64,000 nt of DNA from Desulfosudis sp034189195 (lineage in GTDB: Bacteria; Desulfobacterota; Desulfobacteria; Desulfobacterales; Desulfosudaceae), in the NCBI GenBank assembly GCA_034189195.1, contig JAXHVI010000110.1, positions 1 through 64,000 on the forward strand, read 5' to 3'. Below, one piece after another: positions 1-8,144 of the stretch. The notes under the pieces are model-generated. The model saw nothing but the letters and a program-made list of their open reading frames with translations. It was not told the DNA's origin and ran no database searches. Within the stretch, counting starts at the first letter, position 1, and each line of letters opens with the position of its first letter. The position numbers and the translations under genes are program-made.

Positions 1-105
1 GCAAGTCGGGACGCTTTTTCTACCGTATCGTAGAGGCCGGAAGGCACTTCCGGCTCAAGGAACCGACAGGTTTGTATATTAATTCATTTTTTACGGAGGG
101 ATGGT
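1..105. other. Leader region upstream of qmoA
   Basis: No open frame with protein character was seen here. Positions 36-54 form a perfect 8-bp hairpin (GCCGGAAG, loop GCA, CTTCCGGC) without a following T-run, so it is not a classical terminator and may be an mRNA processing or stabilising structure. A GGAGGG ribosome binding site lies at about 95-100, just before the qmoA ATG. The qmo promoter or any upstream aprBA genes would lie outside the window. Confidence 0.5.
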
Positions 106-1377
106 ATGGCGACAGATAATTCGACCTCTGCCAACGGAAGCATCATGGTGGTCGGAGGAGGCATCAGTGGTCTGACTACCGCCCTTGAGGCTGCCGAGGT
201 GGGTTACGAGGTGTTCCTCATTGAAAAGGAACCTTACCTGGGCGGACGCGTGGCGCAGCTGAACCAGTATTTTCCCAAGCTGTGTCCCCCGTCCTGCGGT
301 CTTGAGATCAACTACCGGCGGATCAAGGACAACCGGAACATTCGTACGTACACGATGGCCGAAGTGGAAAAGGTGGAGGGCGGTCCGGGCGGCTACAAGG
401 TCTCGGTGCAGATCAATCCACGGTTTGTCAACGAAAACTGTACCGCCTGCGGCGATTGCGTGGCGGTCTGCCCGGCGGAACGCAGCAACAGCTTCAACTT
501 CGGCATGGATAAGAACAAGGCGATCTTTAAGTCCACGGACATGGCCTTCCCCATGCGCTACGCCATTGACGGCGCCGCCTGCAAGGGGACCTCGTGCAAC
601 AAGTGCGTGGAGGTATGCCAGTACAACGCCATCGATCTGGACATGAAGCCCAAGGTCATTGAGCTTCATGTGGGCTCCATTGTCTGGGCCACCGGCTGGG
701 AACCCTATGACGCCACCAAAATCGACAACCTGGGGTTCGGCAAGTACAAAAACATCATCACCAACATGATGCTGGAGCGGCTGGCCTCCCCCAACGGCCC
801 CACTCAGGGCAGAATTGTCCGTCCGTCGGATGAAAAGGCCCCTGAGAGCGTCGCCTTTGTCCAGTGCGCCGGCTCCAGGGACGAAAACCACCTGCCCTAC
901 TGCTCCTATATCTGCTGCATGGCCTCTCTGAAACACGCCACCTATATCCGGGAGCGGTATCCGGAAGCCAAAATTTATATTTTCTACATCGATCTGCGGA
1001 CCCCGGGTTACCGGTACGAGAAGTTCTACAACAAGATCAAGCAGGACCCCAACGTCTTTTTTGTCAAGGGCAAGGTGGCCGAGGTGAAAGAGGCCGCCGG
1101 CTCCAACATCACGGTGGTGGCGGAGAATGCCGTGACCGGCGAAAAGACCGAACAGACCGTGGAGATGGTGGTGCTGGCCACGGGTATGCAGCCCACTGCC
1201 GCCAGGAAGAAGCTGCCGGCGGACCTGAAGTACAACGAAGACGGGTTTGTTCTCAATGATTTCGACAAGGGCGGCATGTTTGCCGCCGGGTGTGCCAACA
1301 AGCCGCTGGACGTGGTGTCGTCCAACCAGAACGCAACAGGCATGGCACTGAAGGCAATTCAAACTCTGAAGAGGTAG
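106..1377 (+). CDS. qmoA: QmoA, HdrA-like flavoprotein subunit of the quinone-interacting oxidoreductase
   Basis: First subunit of the Qmo complex, which passes electrons from the menaquinol pool toward APS reductase in sulfate reducers. It acts on the cytoplasmic face of the membrane. The 423-residue protein begins with an FAD dinucleotide-binding motif (VVGGGISG, about 15-22) and carries the HdrA-type segment with Cys60 and Cys64. Two iron-sulfur cysteine clusters follow, at Cys112/115/118/122 and Cys159/164/167/171, then the C-terminal FAD/NAD half. Length and order fit QmoA rather than full-length HdrA, which is longer. The ATG has a GGAGGG site in front. qmoB follows after 10 bases and qmoC comes next, the classic qmoABC order. 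Confidence 0.95.
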   Translation: MATDNSTSANGSIMVVGGGISGLTTALEAAEVGYEVFLIEKEPYLGGRVAQLNQYFPKLCPPSCGLEINYRRIKDNRNIRTYTMAEVEKVEGGPGGYKVSVQINPRFVNENCTACGDCVAVCPAERSNSFNFGMDKNKAIFKSTDMAFPMRYAIDGAACKGTSCNKCVEVCQYNAIDLDMKPKVIELHVGSIVWATGWEPYDATKIDNLGFGKYKNIITNMMLERLASPNGPTQGRIVRPSDEKAPESVAFVQCAGSRDENHLPYCSYICCMASLKHATYIRERYPEAKIYIFYIDLRTPGYRYEKFYNKIKQDPNVFFVKGKVAEVKEAAGSNITVVAENAVTGEKTEQTVEMVVLATGMQPTAARKKLPADLKYNEDGFVLNDFDKGGMFAAGCANKPLDVVSSNQNATGMALKAIQTLKR

Positions 1378-1387
1378 GGAGGTCCCC

Positions 1388-3724
1388 ATGGATAAGAAAT
1401 ATGGTGTGTATATCTGCACAGGGTGCGGCATAGGGGCTTCGCTGGATATTGATGCGTTGTCCGAGGTCGCCAGGGAAGAAGGCTTTCCTGTCAAGACCCA
1501 TGCATTCCTGTGCGGCAAGGAAGGCGTTGAGTTTCTCAAGGCCGAAGTGGGCCAGGGCATTAACTCCCTGGCCATTGCCGCCTGCTCCAGGCGGGTGAAT
1601 TTTGACGTGTTTTCCTTTGACGGCTGTCTGGTGGACCGGGTCAACCTGCGGGAGCAGGTGGTGTGGTCCCATCCCAGGGATCAGTTCCCGGCCCTGACCG
1701 AAGAGGAGAAGGCCGAAGGCACCAAGTTCGACCGGGTCCAGATGCTGGCCGAGGACTGCATTCGCATGAGCGTCGCAAAGCTCAAACAGATCAAGCTGCC
1801 CGAGCCGTACAAGCTGGACAATTTCACTTCCGACGTGCTGGTTATCGGCGGCGGTGTCACCGGCATGGCCGCGGCCCTGGATGTGGCAAGGGCCGGTTAC
1901 AAGGCCACTATCGTCGAAAAGAGCGGCGCGCTGGGCGGTTTTGCCGCGCAGATGCGCATGCAGTCTCCGGTGGCAAGCCCCTATGAGGATCTGCGCCCAC
2001 CTGTGGTGGCTGATCTGGTCAAGGCGGTGGAGGCCAATGCCAACATTACCGTGAAGACCGATACGGTAGTGGCCCGTATCGCGGGTCAGCCCGGCGACTT
2101 TACCGTTACCCTGAAAAAACCCGGAGAAAAACATCCCTTTGACGTTCCTTACCCCCTGCCGCCCGAGATGAAGGTGGATGAAAAGGGCAATGAGCTGACC
2201 GCCGAGCAGCAGTTCGAGATTTACAAACAGTATAATGAAGGCAAGGCGGATGTGCTCAAGTTCGACCCCGACGGCGTCAAGTTCGGTTCGGTGATCCTGG
2301 CCGCAGGCTGGCGGCCCGCCAAACTGGAGGGCGAGGCCTTTGCCCACCTGGGCATCGGTCAGATTCCCGACGTGGTGACCAACGCCGAGTTCGAACAGAT
2401 CGCTGCCAAAGGCAAGATCGTCCGGCCGTCCGACGGCAAAGAGGCCAAGTCCGTGGTCTTTATCCAGAGCCCGGGCAAGGGTGAGGATGACGGTGACTTT
2501 TCCTATTGCGGATCGGTGACCAGCATCGCCACCCTGAAGCAGGCCAAGTACGTGCGTGACGACTACAGCGACGGCAAGGCCTACATTGTCTATCAGCACA
2601 TGCGGACCCCCGGCCTGGTCGAGAATTTCTACAAGAGCATGCAGCAGGATCCCGGCATTTTTATGACCAAGGGAGAAGTGATCGGTGTCTCCAAAAACGG
2701 CAGTAGCCTGATGGTGGAGGCCGACAATACCCTGCTGGGCGAAAAACTGAAGATTCGGGCCGACATGGTGGTGCTGGCCGCCGGCATGGTGCCGGCCACC
2801 GCCGATGACCCTGTGGTCAACCTGGCCTATCGCCAGGGCCCCGGCTTCAGGGACAACGACATATTCGACAAATACGCGGACTCCAACTTCATCTGTTTTC
2901 CCTACGAGACCCAGCGGACCGGCGTCTATGCCGCCGGCTCCATTCGGCGCGCCATGACCATTGAAGAGTCCATGGAAGACGCCGCCGGCGCGGCCCTCAA
3001 GGCGATTCAGTGCGTTGAGTCTTCCAACCGGGGCGTGTCTGTGCATCCCCGGTCCGGTGATATGACCTTTCCGGACTTCTTCTTCCAGCGCTGCACCCAG
3101 TGCAAGCGGTGCACGGAAGAGTGCCCCTTCGGGGCCCTGGATGATGACGAAAAGGGAACGCCCAAGCCCAACCCCACCCGATGCCGCCGGTGTGGAACCT
3201 GCATGGGGGCCTGTCCGGAGCGGATTATCGGTTTTGCCGATTACAATATCAACAGCATCGGCAGCATGGTCAAGGCGATTCAGGTGCCTTCCGAGGACGA
3301 TTATCCAGAGCCGCCCCTGCGGATTCTGGCCCTGGTGTGCGAAAACGACGCCTACCCGGCCATTGACATCGCCGGCATGAACCGGCTCTCTTTTTCCGCT
3401 GACGTACGGATCATTCCGGTGCGGTGCCTGGGATCGGTCAACGTGATCTGGATCAAGGACGCCCTTTCCCAGGGCATGGACGGCGCTATCCTCCTGGGAT
3501 GCAAGCACGGGGACGACTACCAGTGCCATTTTGTCAAGGGCTCTGAGCTGGCCAGCATTCGTATGACCAAGATCGGCGACGCGCTCAAGTCCCTCTCCCT
3601 GGAGCAGGAGCGGGTCACCCAGAAAGAGGTGGCCATCGACGACTATCTCAAGATTCCGGAGATCATCAACTCCTTTGTGGAAGAGATCGAGGCCCTGGGT
3701 CCCAACCCCTTTAAAGGTTTCTAA
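1388..3724 (+). CDS. qmoB: QmoB, HdrA/MvhD fusion subunit of the Qmo complex
   Basis: Second cytoplasmic subunit of the Qmo complex (778 residues). Residues 1-140 are an N-terminal Cys-containing segment. An FAD motif (VIGGGVTG, about 152-159) opens the HdrA-like flavoprotein part. Two 4Fe-4S motifs sit at Cys569/572/575/579 and Cys599/602/605/609. Residues about 645-770 form an MvhD-like domain with Cys705 in GCKHGDDYQCHF. This fusion is diagnostic of QmoB and models how MvhD docks on HdrA. The gene has a GGGAGG site, lies 10 bases after qmoA, and is followed 36 bases later by qmoC. The cysteine at 705 sits where the separate MvhD of this window has its in-frame UGA. Confidence 0.95.
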   Translation: MDKKYGVYICTGCGIGASLDIDALSEVAREEGFPVKTHAFLCGKEGVEFLKAEVGQGINSLAIAACSRRVNFDVFSFDGCLVDRVNLREQVVWSHPRDQFPALTEEEKAEGTKFDRVQMLAEDCIRMSVAKLKQIKLPEPYKLDNFTSDVLVIGGGVTGMAAALDVARAGYKATIVEKSGALGGFAAQMRMQSPVASPYEDLRPPVVADLVKAVEANANITVKTDTVVARIAGQPGDFTVTLKKPGEKHPFDVPYPLPPEMKVDEKGNELTAEQQFEIYKQYNEGKADVLKFDPDGVKFGSVILAAGWRPAKLEGEAFAHLGIGQIPDVVTNAEFEQIAAKGKIVRPSDGKEAKSVVFIQSPGKGEDDGDFSYCGSVTSIATLKQAKYVRDDYSDGKAYIVYQHMRTPGLVENFYKSMQQDPGIFMTKGEVIGVSKNGSSLMVEADNTLLGEKLKIRADMVVLAAGMVPATADDPVVNLAYRQGPGFRDNDIFDKYADSNFICFPYETQRTGVYAAGSIRRAMTIEESMEDAAGAALKAIQCVESSNRGVSVHPRSGDMTFPDFFFQRCTQCKRCTEECPFGALDDDEKGTPKPNPTRCRRCGTCMGACPERIIGFADYNINSIGSMVKAIQVPSEDDYPEPPLRILALVCENDAYPAIDIAGMNRLSFSADVRIIPVRCLGSVNVIWIKDALSQGMDGAILLGCKHGDDYQCHFVKGSELASIRMTKIGDALKSLSLEQERVTQKEVAIDDYLKIPEIINSFVEEIEALGPNPFKGF

Positions 3725-3760
3725 TACCGGAGTGACGGTTAATCATAAGGAGGCATCAAC

Positions 3761-4957
3761 ATGAGTGAACGATATCTTGCCGAGCCTGATCTTGGTTTCA
3801 TCAACGAGGTCATCGGGCTTGGGGGAAATACCCTGAAAAAGTGCTTTCAGTGCGCCACCTGCTCGGTGGTGTGCCCGATTTCACCGGACAACAAGCCCTT
3901 TCCCCGAAAGGAGATGATTGCCGCGTCCTGGGGGCTTAAAGACAAACTGGTCAAGGACGTGGACATCTGGCTGTGCCACCAGTGCGGCGACTGCTCCACC
4001 AAGTGCCCGCGCGGCGCGGCCCCCGGTGATGTGCTGGCCGCGGTGCGGTCCTATGCCATTGCCGACTATGCCACGCCCAAGGCCGTGGGCAAGGCGGTCA
4101 ATGATCCCAAGAAACTGCCGATTCTGATCGCGGTGCCTGCCATCCTGTTTGCCGTTCTGTCTTTTATCACCGTCCAGTTCGGCGACACCATGGCCGGTAT
4201 TTTCAAGAGTATCGGCCTTGAGGCCATCGGTTTCCCGTGGGCCCATCATCAAGAACCGGGTGTTATCGCCCACGCGGATTTTTATTCGACCTGGTTTGTG
4301 GACATTGTTTTTCTGCCCCTGGCCGCTTTTGTGGTGCTGGTGTTTGCTCTTGGCCTTCGCCGGTTTATCAATGATATTCATGAACAGGCGGTGGCCGACG
4401 GAAAAACCACCCAGCGGAAACTGGACTATGTCGGTCTGGTCAAGGGCGTCGTCGCGGTAATCCCCACCATTCTCAAGCACAACAAGTTTTCCGAGTGTAC
4501 CGAGAACAAGGACCGGTCCACGGCCCATATGATGGTGCTTTACAGCTTTATCGGGCTTTTCGTGGTAACCAATATTTTCTTTTTTACTCTCTACTTTCTG
4601 CATGCACCCGGACCTTACTCCCAGTTGAACCCGGTCAAGATTCTGGCCAACGCCGCCGGTATCGCCCTGGTCATCGGCAGTCTTCTGATGATCAAGAATC
4701 GCCTGGCGCGAAAGGATCAGGCCTCGTCCTACAAGGACTGGTACCTGCTGGGCCTCGTCCTGGGCCTGGGCCTGTCGGGTATGCTCACCGAGCTGACCCG
4801 CCTGGCCGGTGCCGAGGCACTGACCTATTTCATGTATTACATTCACCTGATTTTTATTTTTAACCTGTTTGCATTTCTGCCGTTTTCCAAGCTGGCCCAC
4901 CTGGTCTACCGTACCGTGGCCATGGGTTATTCCAACTATGCCGGCCGTGAGAAATAG
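3761..4957 (+). CDS. qmoC: QmoC, HdrC/HdrE-like membrane subunit of the Qmo complex
   Basis: Membrane anchor of Qmo, taking electrons from menaquinol. The N-terminal third is HdrC-like with two 4Fe-4S clusters (Cys28/31/34/38 and Cys72/75/78/82). From about residue 115 the chain becomes a polytopic b-type cytochrome domain of the HdrE/NarI kind, with about six hydrophobic helices and several membrane-facing histidines. The 398-residue length is usual for QmoC. The start is set by AAGGAGG about 7 bases before the ATG. It is the last gene of the operon, with a strong terminator about 30 bases downstream. Confidence 0.95.
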   Translation: MSERYLAEPDLGFINEVIGLGGNTLKKCFQCATCSVVCPISPDNKPFPRKEMIAASWGLKDKLVKDVDIWLCHQCGDCSTKCPRGAAPGDVLAAVRSYAIADYATPKAVGKAVNDPKKLPILIAVPAILFAVLSFITVQFGDTMAGIFKSIGLEAIGFPWAHHQEPGVIAHADFYSTWFVDIVFLPLAAFVVLVFALGLRRFINDIHEQAVADGKTTQRKLDYVGLVKGVVAVIPTILKHNKFSECTENKDRSTAHMMVLYSFIGLFVVTNIFFFTLYFLHAPGPYSQLNPVKILANAAGIALVIGSLLMIKNRLARKDQASSYKDWYLLGLVLGLGLSGMLTELTRLAGAEALTYFMYYIHLIFIFNLFAFLPFSKLAHLVYRTVAMGYSNYAGREK

Positions 4958-4988
4958 GCAGTAGTATTACAAGTCGGTTGCAGTGATA

Positions 4989-5020
4989 AAAAGGGAGGCT
5001 GAAAATTCAGCCTCCCTTTT
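4989..5020 (+). terminator. Rho-independent terminator after qmoABC
   Basis: A near-perfect stem (AAAAGGGAGGCTGAA paired with TTCAGCCTCCCTTTT) with a very short loop, ending in a T-run. It lies 31 bases after the qmoC stop. The A/T-flanked stem could also stop transcription arriving from the opposite strand. Confidence 0.9.
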
Positions 5021-5180
5021 CGTGTTTTATGCTCAGGGGGAGGGTTTTGCCTGGATAAGCCCATATTGGGTCAGGGGCGGACTTCTCCGCCATGGGGGAT
5101 CCGCGTTGATCCGAGTCCATCAACAGTGATTTACTTGTAAAATATTCCGGAACGGACGGCGTCTGAAATGGAAATGACAA

Positions 5181-5210
5181 CCAGCGGGCGGCTTACATGC
5201 CGCCCGCTGG
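5181..5210 (-). terminator. Terminator of the Hdr-MetVF operon
   Basis: Perfect 12-bp stem (CCAGCGGGCGGC / GCCGCCCGCTGG) with a TTACAT loop. It directly abuts the stop codon of the truncated receiver gene. Read on the minus strand it is followed by TTGTCATTT, a weak T-rich tail. It is the natural 3' end of the minus-strand operon. Confidence 0.75.
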
Positions 5211-5432
5211 TCATGGGAGTTCGGCGCACACCTCGTAGCCGGTTTTTCCCGGCATCATCACGTCGAGGATCACCGCGTCCGGCGGATCGTTTCGAATTTT
5301 CTCAAGGGCCTCGGCCCCGTCATAGACGATTTCGACAACAAAGCCCTGCTGTTTCAGGTTTTTCTGAACAATGAAGGCAAAATCGGCCTCGTCATCCACC
5401 ACCAGCACGACCTTTTTGCTTTCAGGGGCCAT
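5211..5432 (-). CDS. Truncated response-regulator receiver domain
   Basis: A 73-residue protein that starts like a CheY receiver. It has the acidic pair in VVDDEADF and the phospho-acceptor Asp in VILDVMMPG. It stops after GYEVCAELP, before strand 4 and strand 5, so the conserved Thr/Ser and Lys of a complete receiver (about 120 residues) are absent. The start at 5432 lies 7 bases after the FrhB-like stop, making it the last gene of the operon. The operon terminator begins immediately after its stop, so no lost 3' half remains downstream. It may be a decayed regulator or a minimal docking protein. The receiver assignment is secure but function is unknown. Confidence 0.7.
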   Translation of the reverse strand: MAPESKKVVLVVDDEADFAFIVQKNLKQQGFVVEIVYDGAEALEKIRNDPPDAVILDVMMPGKTGYEVCAELP

Positions 5433-5439
5433 GGCCGGG

Positions 5440-6534
5440 TCACAACTCTTTGCGCCGGGCCTGGGCGTGTTCCGTCTTGCGACGGGAGGCCTGCCGCACC
5501 CCATCCAGGGTGTCGGCCGGCGACCGGTTCAGTGCCTTGTTGTCGGAAGCGGTCTCAAGGGTCTTGCCCCTGGCGTCGGCCATCACGGCCCGGCCCAGGG
5601 GGGTCCGGGTGATGACCGTGGTCCAGCCGTCCTTTGCGCCGATGCCGCCAAAGGAGATGTCGGCGTATTCCGCGGCATAGTCCATGCAGAAGTGGCAGGC
5701 AAACCGCTTCATGAAGTCCACCTTGTCCAGGGGAATGGAGAGCACCTTACCGTTGCTCAGGTAGACCATGAAATTTTCCTTGATGTTGATGCGGGTCACC
5801 GCATCCCACCGGAACCCGCCCACCGCCTCCATCTGGTCCTTTTCCTTGTCCGTGAAGGAAAAATTGCCTGAGCAGAAAAGCCCAAGGCAGAACTTGATGG
5901 AATCGGAGGGCACGATGCCCAGCACCTCGATCTTGCGCACCGCCTCGATCTGGCAGGGGGTGCCCACCAGGGCGATGCGGCTCAGGCCCTTTTCCAGAAC
6001 AGGCCGAAACTCCTGCACGGACGGCGAATAGGTGGAGTAGTCGTGACCGAAATGCTTCATGCCGTGGGAGGTGTCCATGAAAAAACCGGCCGACGCGATG
6101 ATCTCGTCCCGGGTGGTGGCCAGGTGGGGCTCGCGGCTGAAGGGATCGGTGCGCCGGGTGACAATGGCGCCGTCGATGCGGCCGGTGTCAAACAGGTGGA
6201 GCAGGACGGCTGTGACAGCCCCGCCGTCGGTGGCTTTTTTGCGCACCACCGGGTCCAGGGCGCGGGCCCCGGTCAGTTCAATCACCTTGCCCATGGGCGG
6301 CTCCCAGGCCACCATCTTCTTGGTCTCATGGTCCAGCTCGTTGATCTCCGGGCAGATGGAGTAGCAGAGGCCGCACTCGATGCACTTGTCCCGGTTACCG
6401 AAGCGGGGCATGCCATCCGGGCCAAGCTCCAGGGCGCCGTAGTTGATGGAGGTACAGAAGGTCACGCAGCCCCCGCAGTGGTGGCAGAGACCCGGTTCCT
6501 GGACTTCCCTGATCAGATCTTCAAAAGTCTTCAT
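5440..6534 (-). CDS. FrhB/FdhB-family iron-sulfur flavoprotein
   Basis: A 364-residue member of the coenzyme F420 hydrogenase/dehydrogenase beta-subunit family. Such proteins bind FAD and Fe-S clusters and move electrons between a nicotinamide, F420 or ferredoxin partner and an Fe-S chain. Two N-terminal ferredoxin motifs are visible (Cys17/20/23/27 and Cys51/54/57/61). The family core follows, with GTPCQIEAVRK and FACHFCMDYAAEYADISFGG. An AAGGAGC site precedes the ATG. It lies 15 bases after metF in the hdr-metVF operon, so it is a candidate electron input or output module for that complex. The true electron partner cannot be read from the sequence. Confidence 0.85.
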   Translation of the reverse strand: MKTFEDLIREVQEPGLCHHCGGCVTFCTSINYGALELGPDGMPRFGNRDKCIECGLCYSICPEINELDHETKKMVAWEPPMGKVIELTGARALDPVVRKKATDGGAVTAVLLHLFDTGRIDGAIVTRRTDPFSREPHLATTRDEIIASAGFFMDTSHGMKHFGHDYSTYSPSVQEFRPVLEKGLSRIALVGTPCQIEAVRKIEVLGIVPSDSIKFCLGLFCSGNFSFTDKEKDQMEAVGGFRWDAVTRINIKENFMVYLSNGKVLSIPLDKVDFMKRFACHFCMDYAAEYADISFGGIGAKDGWTTVITRTPLGRAVMADARGKTLETASDNKALNRSPADTLDGVRQASRRKTEHAQARRKEL

Positions 6535-6549
6535 GTGCGCTCCTTGATG

Positions 6550-7479
6550 CTAAACCGAAGGACGGGGATAAAGGCCGGCCTGCTGAACGATTTCCGGAAC
6601 CTTCTCCTCCCACTCGATGGCCATGATATGAAAGCCCCGCACCCCTTCGACCTCTTTGAGCCGCTGAATCGATTCGATACACATCTTGATCCCTTCTTCG
6701 GCCTGCTTGTCCTTGGGCGTGTCGGAAAGCCGCTTGACCACCTCGTCGGGCACGTCCATGCCCGGCACCCGGTTCTTCATGTACTTGGCCATGCCCGCCG
6801 ACTTCATGGGGGTGAGCCCGGCCAGAATAAAGACCTTTTCATGCAGGCCCCGGTCCCGAATCCGTTTCATCCACTCTTCGAACTTGTCCAGATTGTATAT
6901 ACACTGGGTCTGAATGAACTCGGCGCCGGCCGCCACCTTTTTGGCCAGCCGCGGTACCCGGATTTCAAAGGGGTCGGCAAAGGGGTTGGCTGCCGCGCCC
7001 ACGAACATGCGGGGCGGCCGGGCGATGTCGTCGCCGCCTAAAAATTTGCCTTCGTCCCGCATGCGGCGGACCAGCTGAAGGAGCTGCATGGAGTCGATGT
7101 CGTGAACGTTCTGGCCGGTGGCGCAGTCCCCGAAACTCTGATGATCGCCGGAAAGGCAGAGCATGTTGAAAATATCAAAGGAGGCAGCGCCGAGAATATC
7201 GCTCTGCAGGGCGATGCGGTTTCGGTCCCTTGTCACCATCTGGAGCACCGGCTCCAGGCCCATGAGCTTTAAGTGAATGCATGAGGCCAGGCTGCACATT
7301 CGAGTCATGGAGGTCTGGTTGTCCGTGATGTTGACGGCATCCACGTAGTCCTTGATCATCTCGGCCTTTTTGGTGATGGCCGCCGGGTCGCTGCCGCGGG
7401 GCGGGCCGCACTCGGAGGTGACCGCAAGGTGCCCCTGGCGAAGGATCTTTTCCAGTCTGCTGGGTGTTTTTTCGCTCAT
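6550..7479 (-). CDS. metF: Methylenetetrahydrofolate reductase, MetF type
   Basis: Catalyses interconversion of 5,10-methylene-H4F and 5-methyl-H4F, a step of the Wood-Ljungdahl methyl branch. At 309 residues it matches the short, single-domain MetF barrel with FAD. Family features include CGPPRGSDP near the N-terminus, VNITDNQTSMTRM, and the C-terminal block AGLTPMKSAGMAKYM. The start ATG overlaps the metV stop (ATGA), indicating translational coupling. Together with MetV and the adjacent Hdr/MvhD genes it resembles the acetogen MetFV-HdrABC-MvhD arrangement. In a sulfate reducer it would probably run in the oxidative direction (inference). Confidence 0.92.
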   Translation of the reverse strand: MSEKTPSRLEKILRQGHLAVTSECGPPRGSDPAAITKKAEMIKDYVDAVNITDNQTSMTRMCSLASCIHLKLMGLEPVLQMVTRDRNRIALQSDILGAASFDIFNMLCLSGDHQSFGDCATGQNVHDIDSMQLLQLVRRMRDEGKFLGGDDIARPPRMFVGAAANPFADPFEIRVPRLAKKVAAGAEFIQTQCIYNLDKFEEWMKRIRDRGLHEKVFILAGLTPMKSAGMAKYMKNRVPGMDVPDEVVKRLSDTPKDKQAEEGIKMCIESIQRLKEVEGVRGFHIMAIEWEEKVPEIVQQAGLYPRPSV

Positions 7480-8144
7480 CGTTGCAAATCCTCCCTGACC
7501 AGTTTTCTGGGTCCGCCGGAACGTTCGTTGGACCAGTCCTTGATGGGCGCAAGTGTTTCATAGTCGTCCAGCCGGTTCAATGCCGTCAGCCGGTCCACGA
7601 TCAGCTGCCAGGCGCAGTCCAGGTCCTTGTTGATCTCGCACTTGCCCCTGGTGGAGCCGCCGCAGGGGCCGTTGAACAGGCGCTTGGCGCACCGGGATAC
7701 CGGGCAGATGCCGCCGGTGACCGCCAGAATGCACTGGCCGCAACCCTGGCACCGTTCGGTAAAGATGCCGGGCGCGTCCACGGCCCCCATGAAGGTGGTG
7801 TTAAGGCCCGGAAAAACCGGCGTCGTCGGCATTTTCTCGGCGGTAAACTGGACCCCCACGCCGCAGGCCGTGGAGAGCACCAGGTCGGCCCAGGCCAGGT
7901 CCTCTTTGGCCGATTCGTAAAATTCGTGTTCGCACTGCCGCTCAATGCCGCTGTTTTTGATCTCCATGGCGACATTTTCCTGGGTGGCCTTCATGCGCAG
8001 CAGGGAGCCCAGGATCTCGGCCTCCTTGTTGCCGCCGGCATGGCACACGGCAACGCAGGTGTTGCACCCGAAGACCAGCACCTTCCTGTAGGGCTTGATC
8101 ATCTCCCATATCTCTTCCAAAGGTTTCTGTTCACCCATGATCAT
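7476..8144 (-). CDS. metV: MetV, zinc/iron-sulfur partner of methylenetetrahydrofolate reductase
   Basis: A 222-residue protein of the methylene-H4F reductase C-terminal (MetV) family, which partners MetF and connects it to electron carriers. It is cysteine-rich: FGCNTCVAVC near 26-34, CEHEF at 71, CQGCGQC at 132-138, CPVSRC at 147-152 and GPCGGSTRGKC at 159-169. The ATG at 8144 overlaps the mvhD stop (ATGA), and a second in-frame ATG lies at 8138. The stop overlaps the metF start. An upstream extension of the frame exists but runs antiparallel to nothing recognisable and is explained by the mvhD 3' end in another frame, so 8144 is chosen. Confidence 0.9.
   Translation of the reverse strand: MIMGEQKPLEEIWEMIKPYRKVLVFGCNTCVAVCHAGGNKEAEILGSLLRMKATQENVAMEIKNSGIERQCEHEFYESAKEDLAWADLVLSTACGVGVQFTAEKMPTTPVFPGLNTTFMGAVDAPGIFTERCQGCGQCILAVTGGICPVSRCAKRLFNGPCGGSTRGKCEINKDLDCAWQLIVDRLTALNRLDDYETLAPIKDWSNERSGGPRKLVREDLQR

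Noticed and set aside
36..54. Hairpin upstream of qmoA as a transcription terminator
   Set aside because: The stem is perfect, but no run of T follows it.
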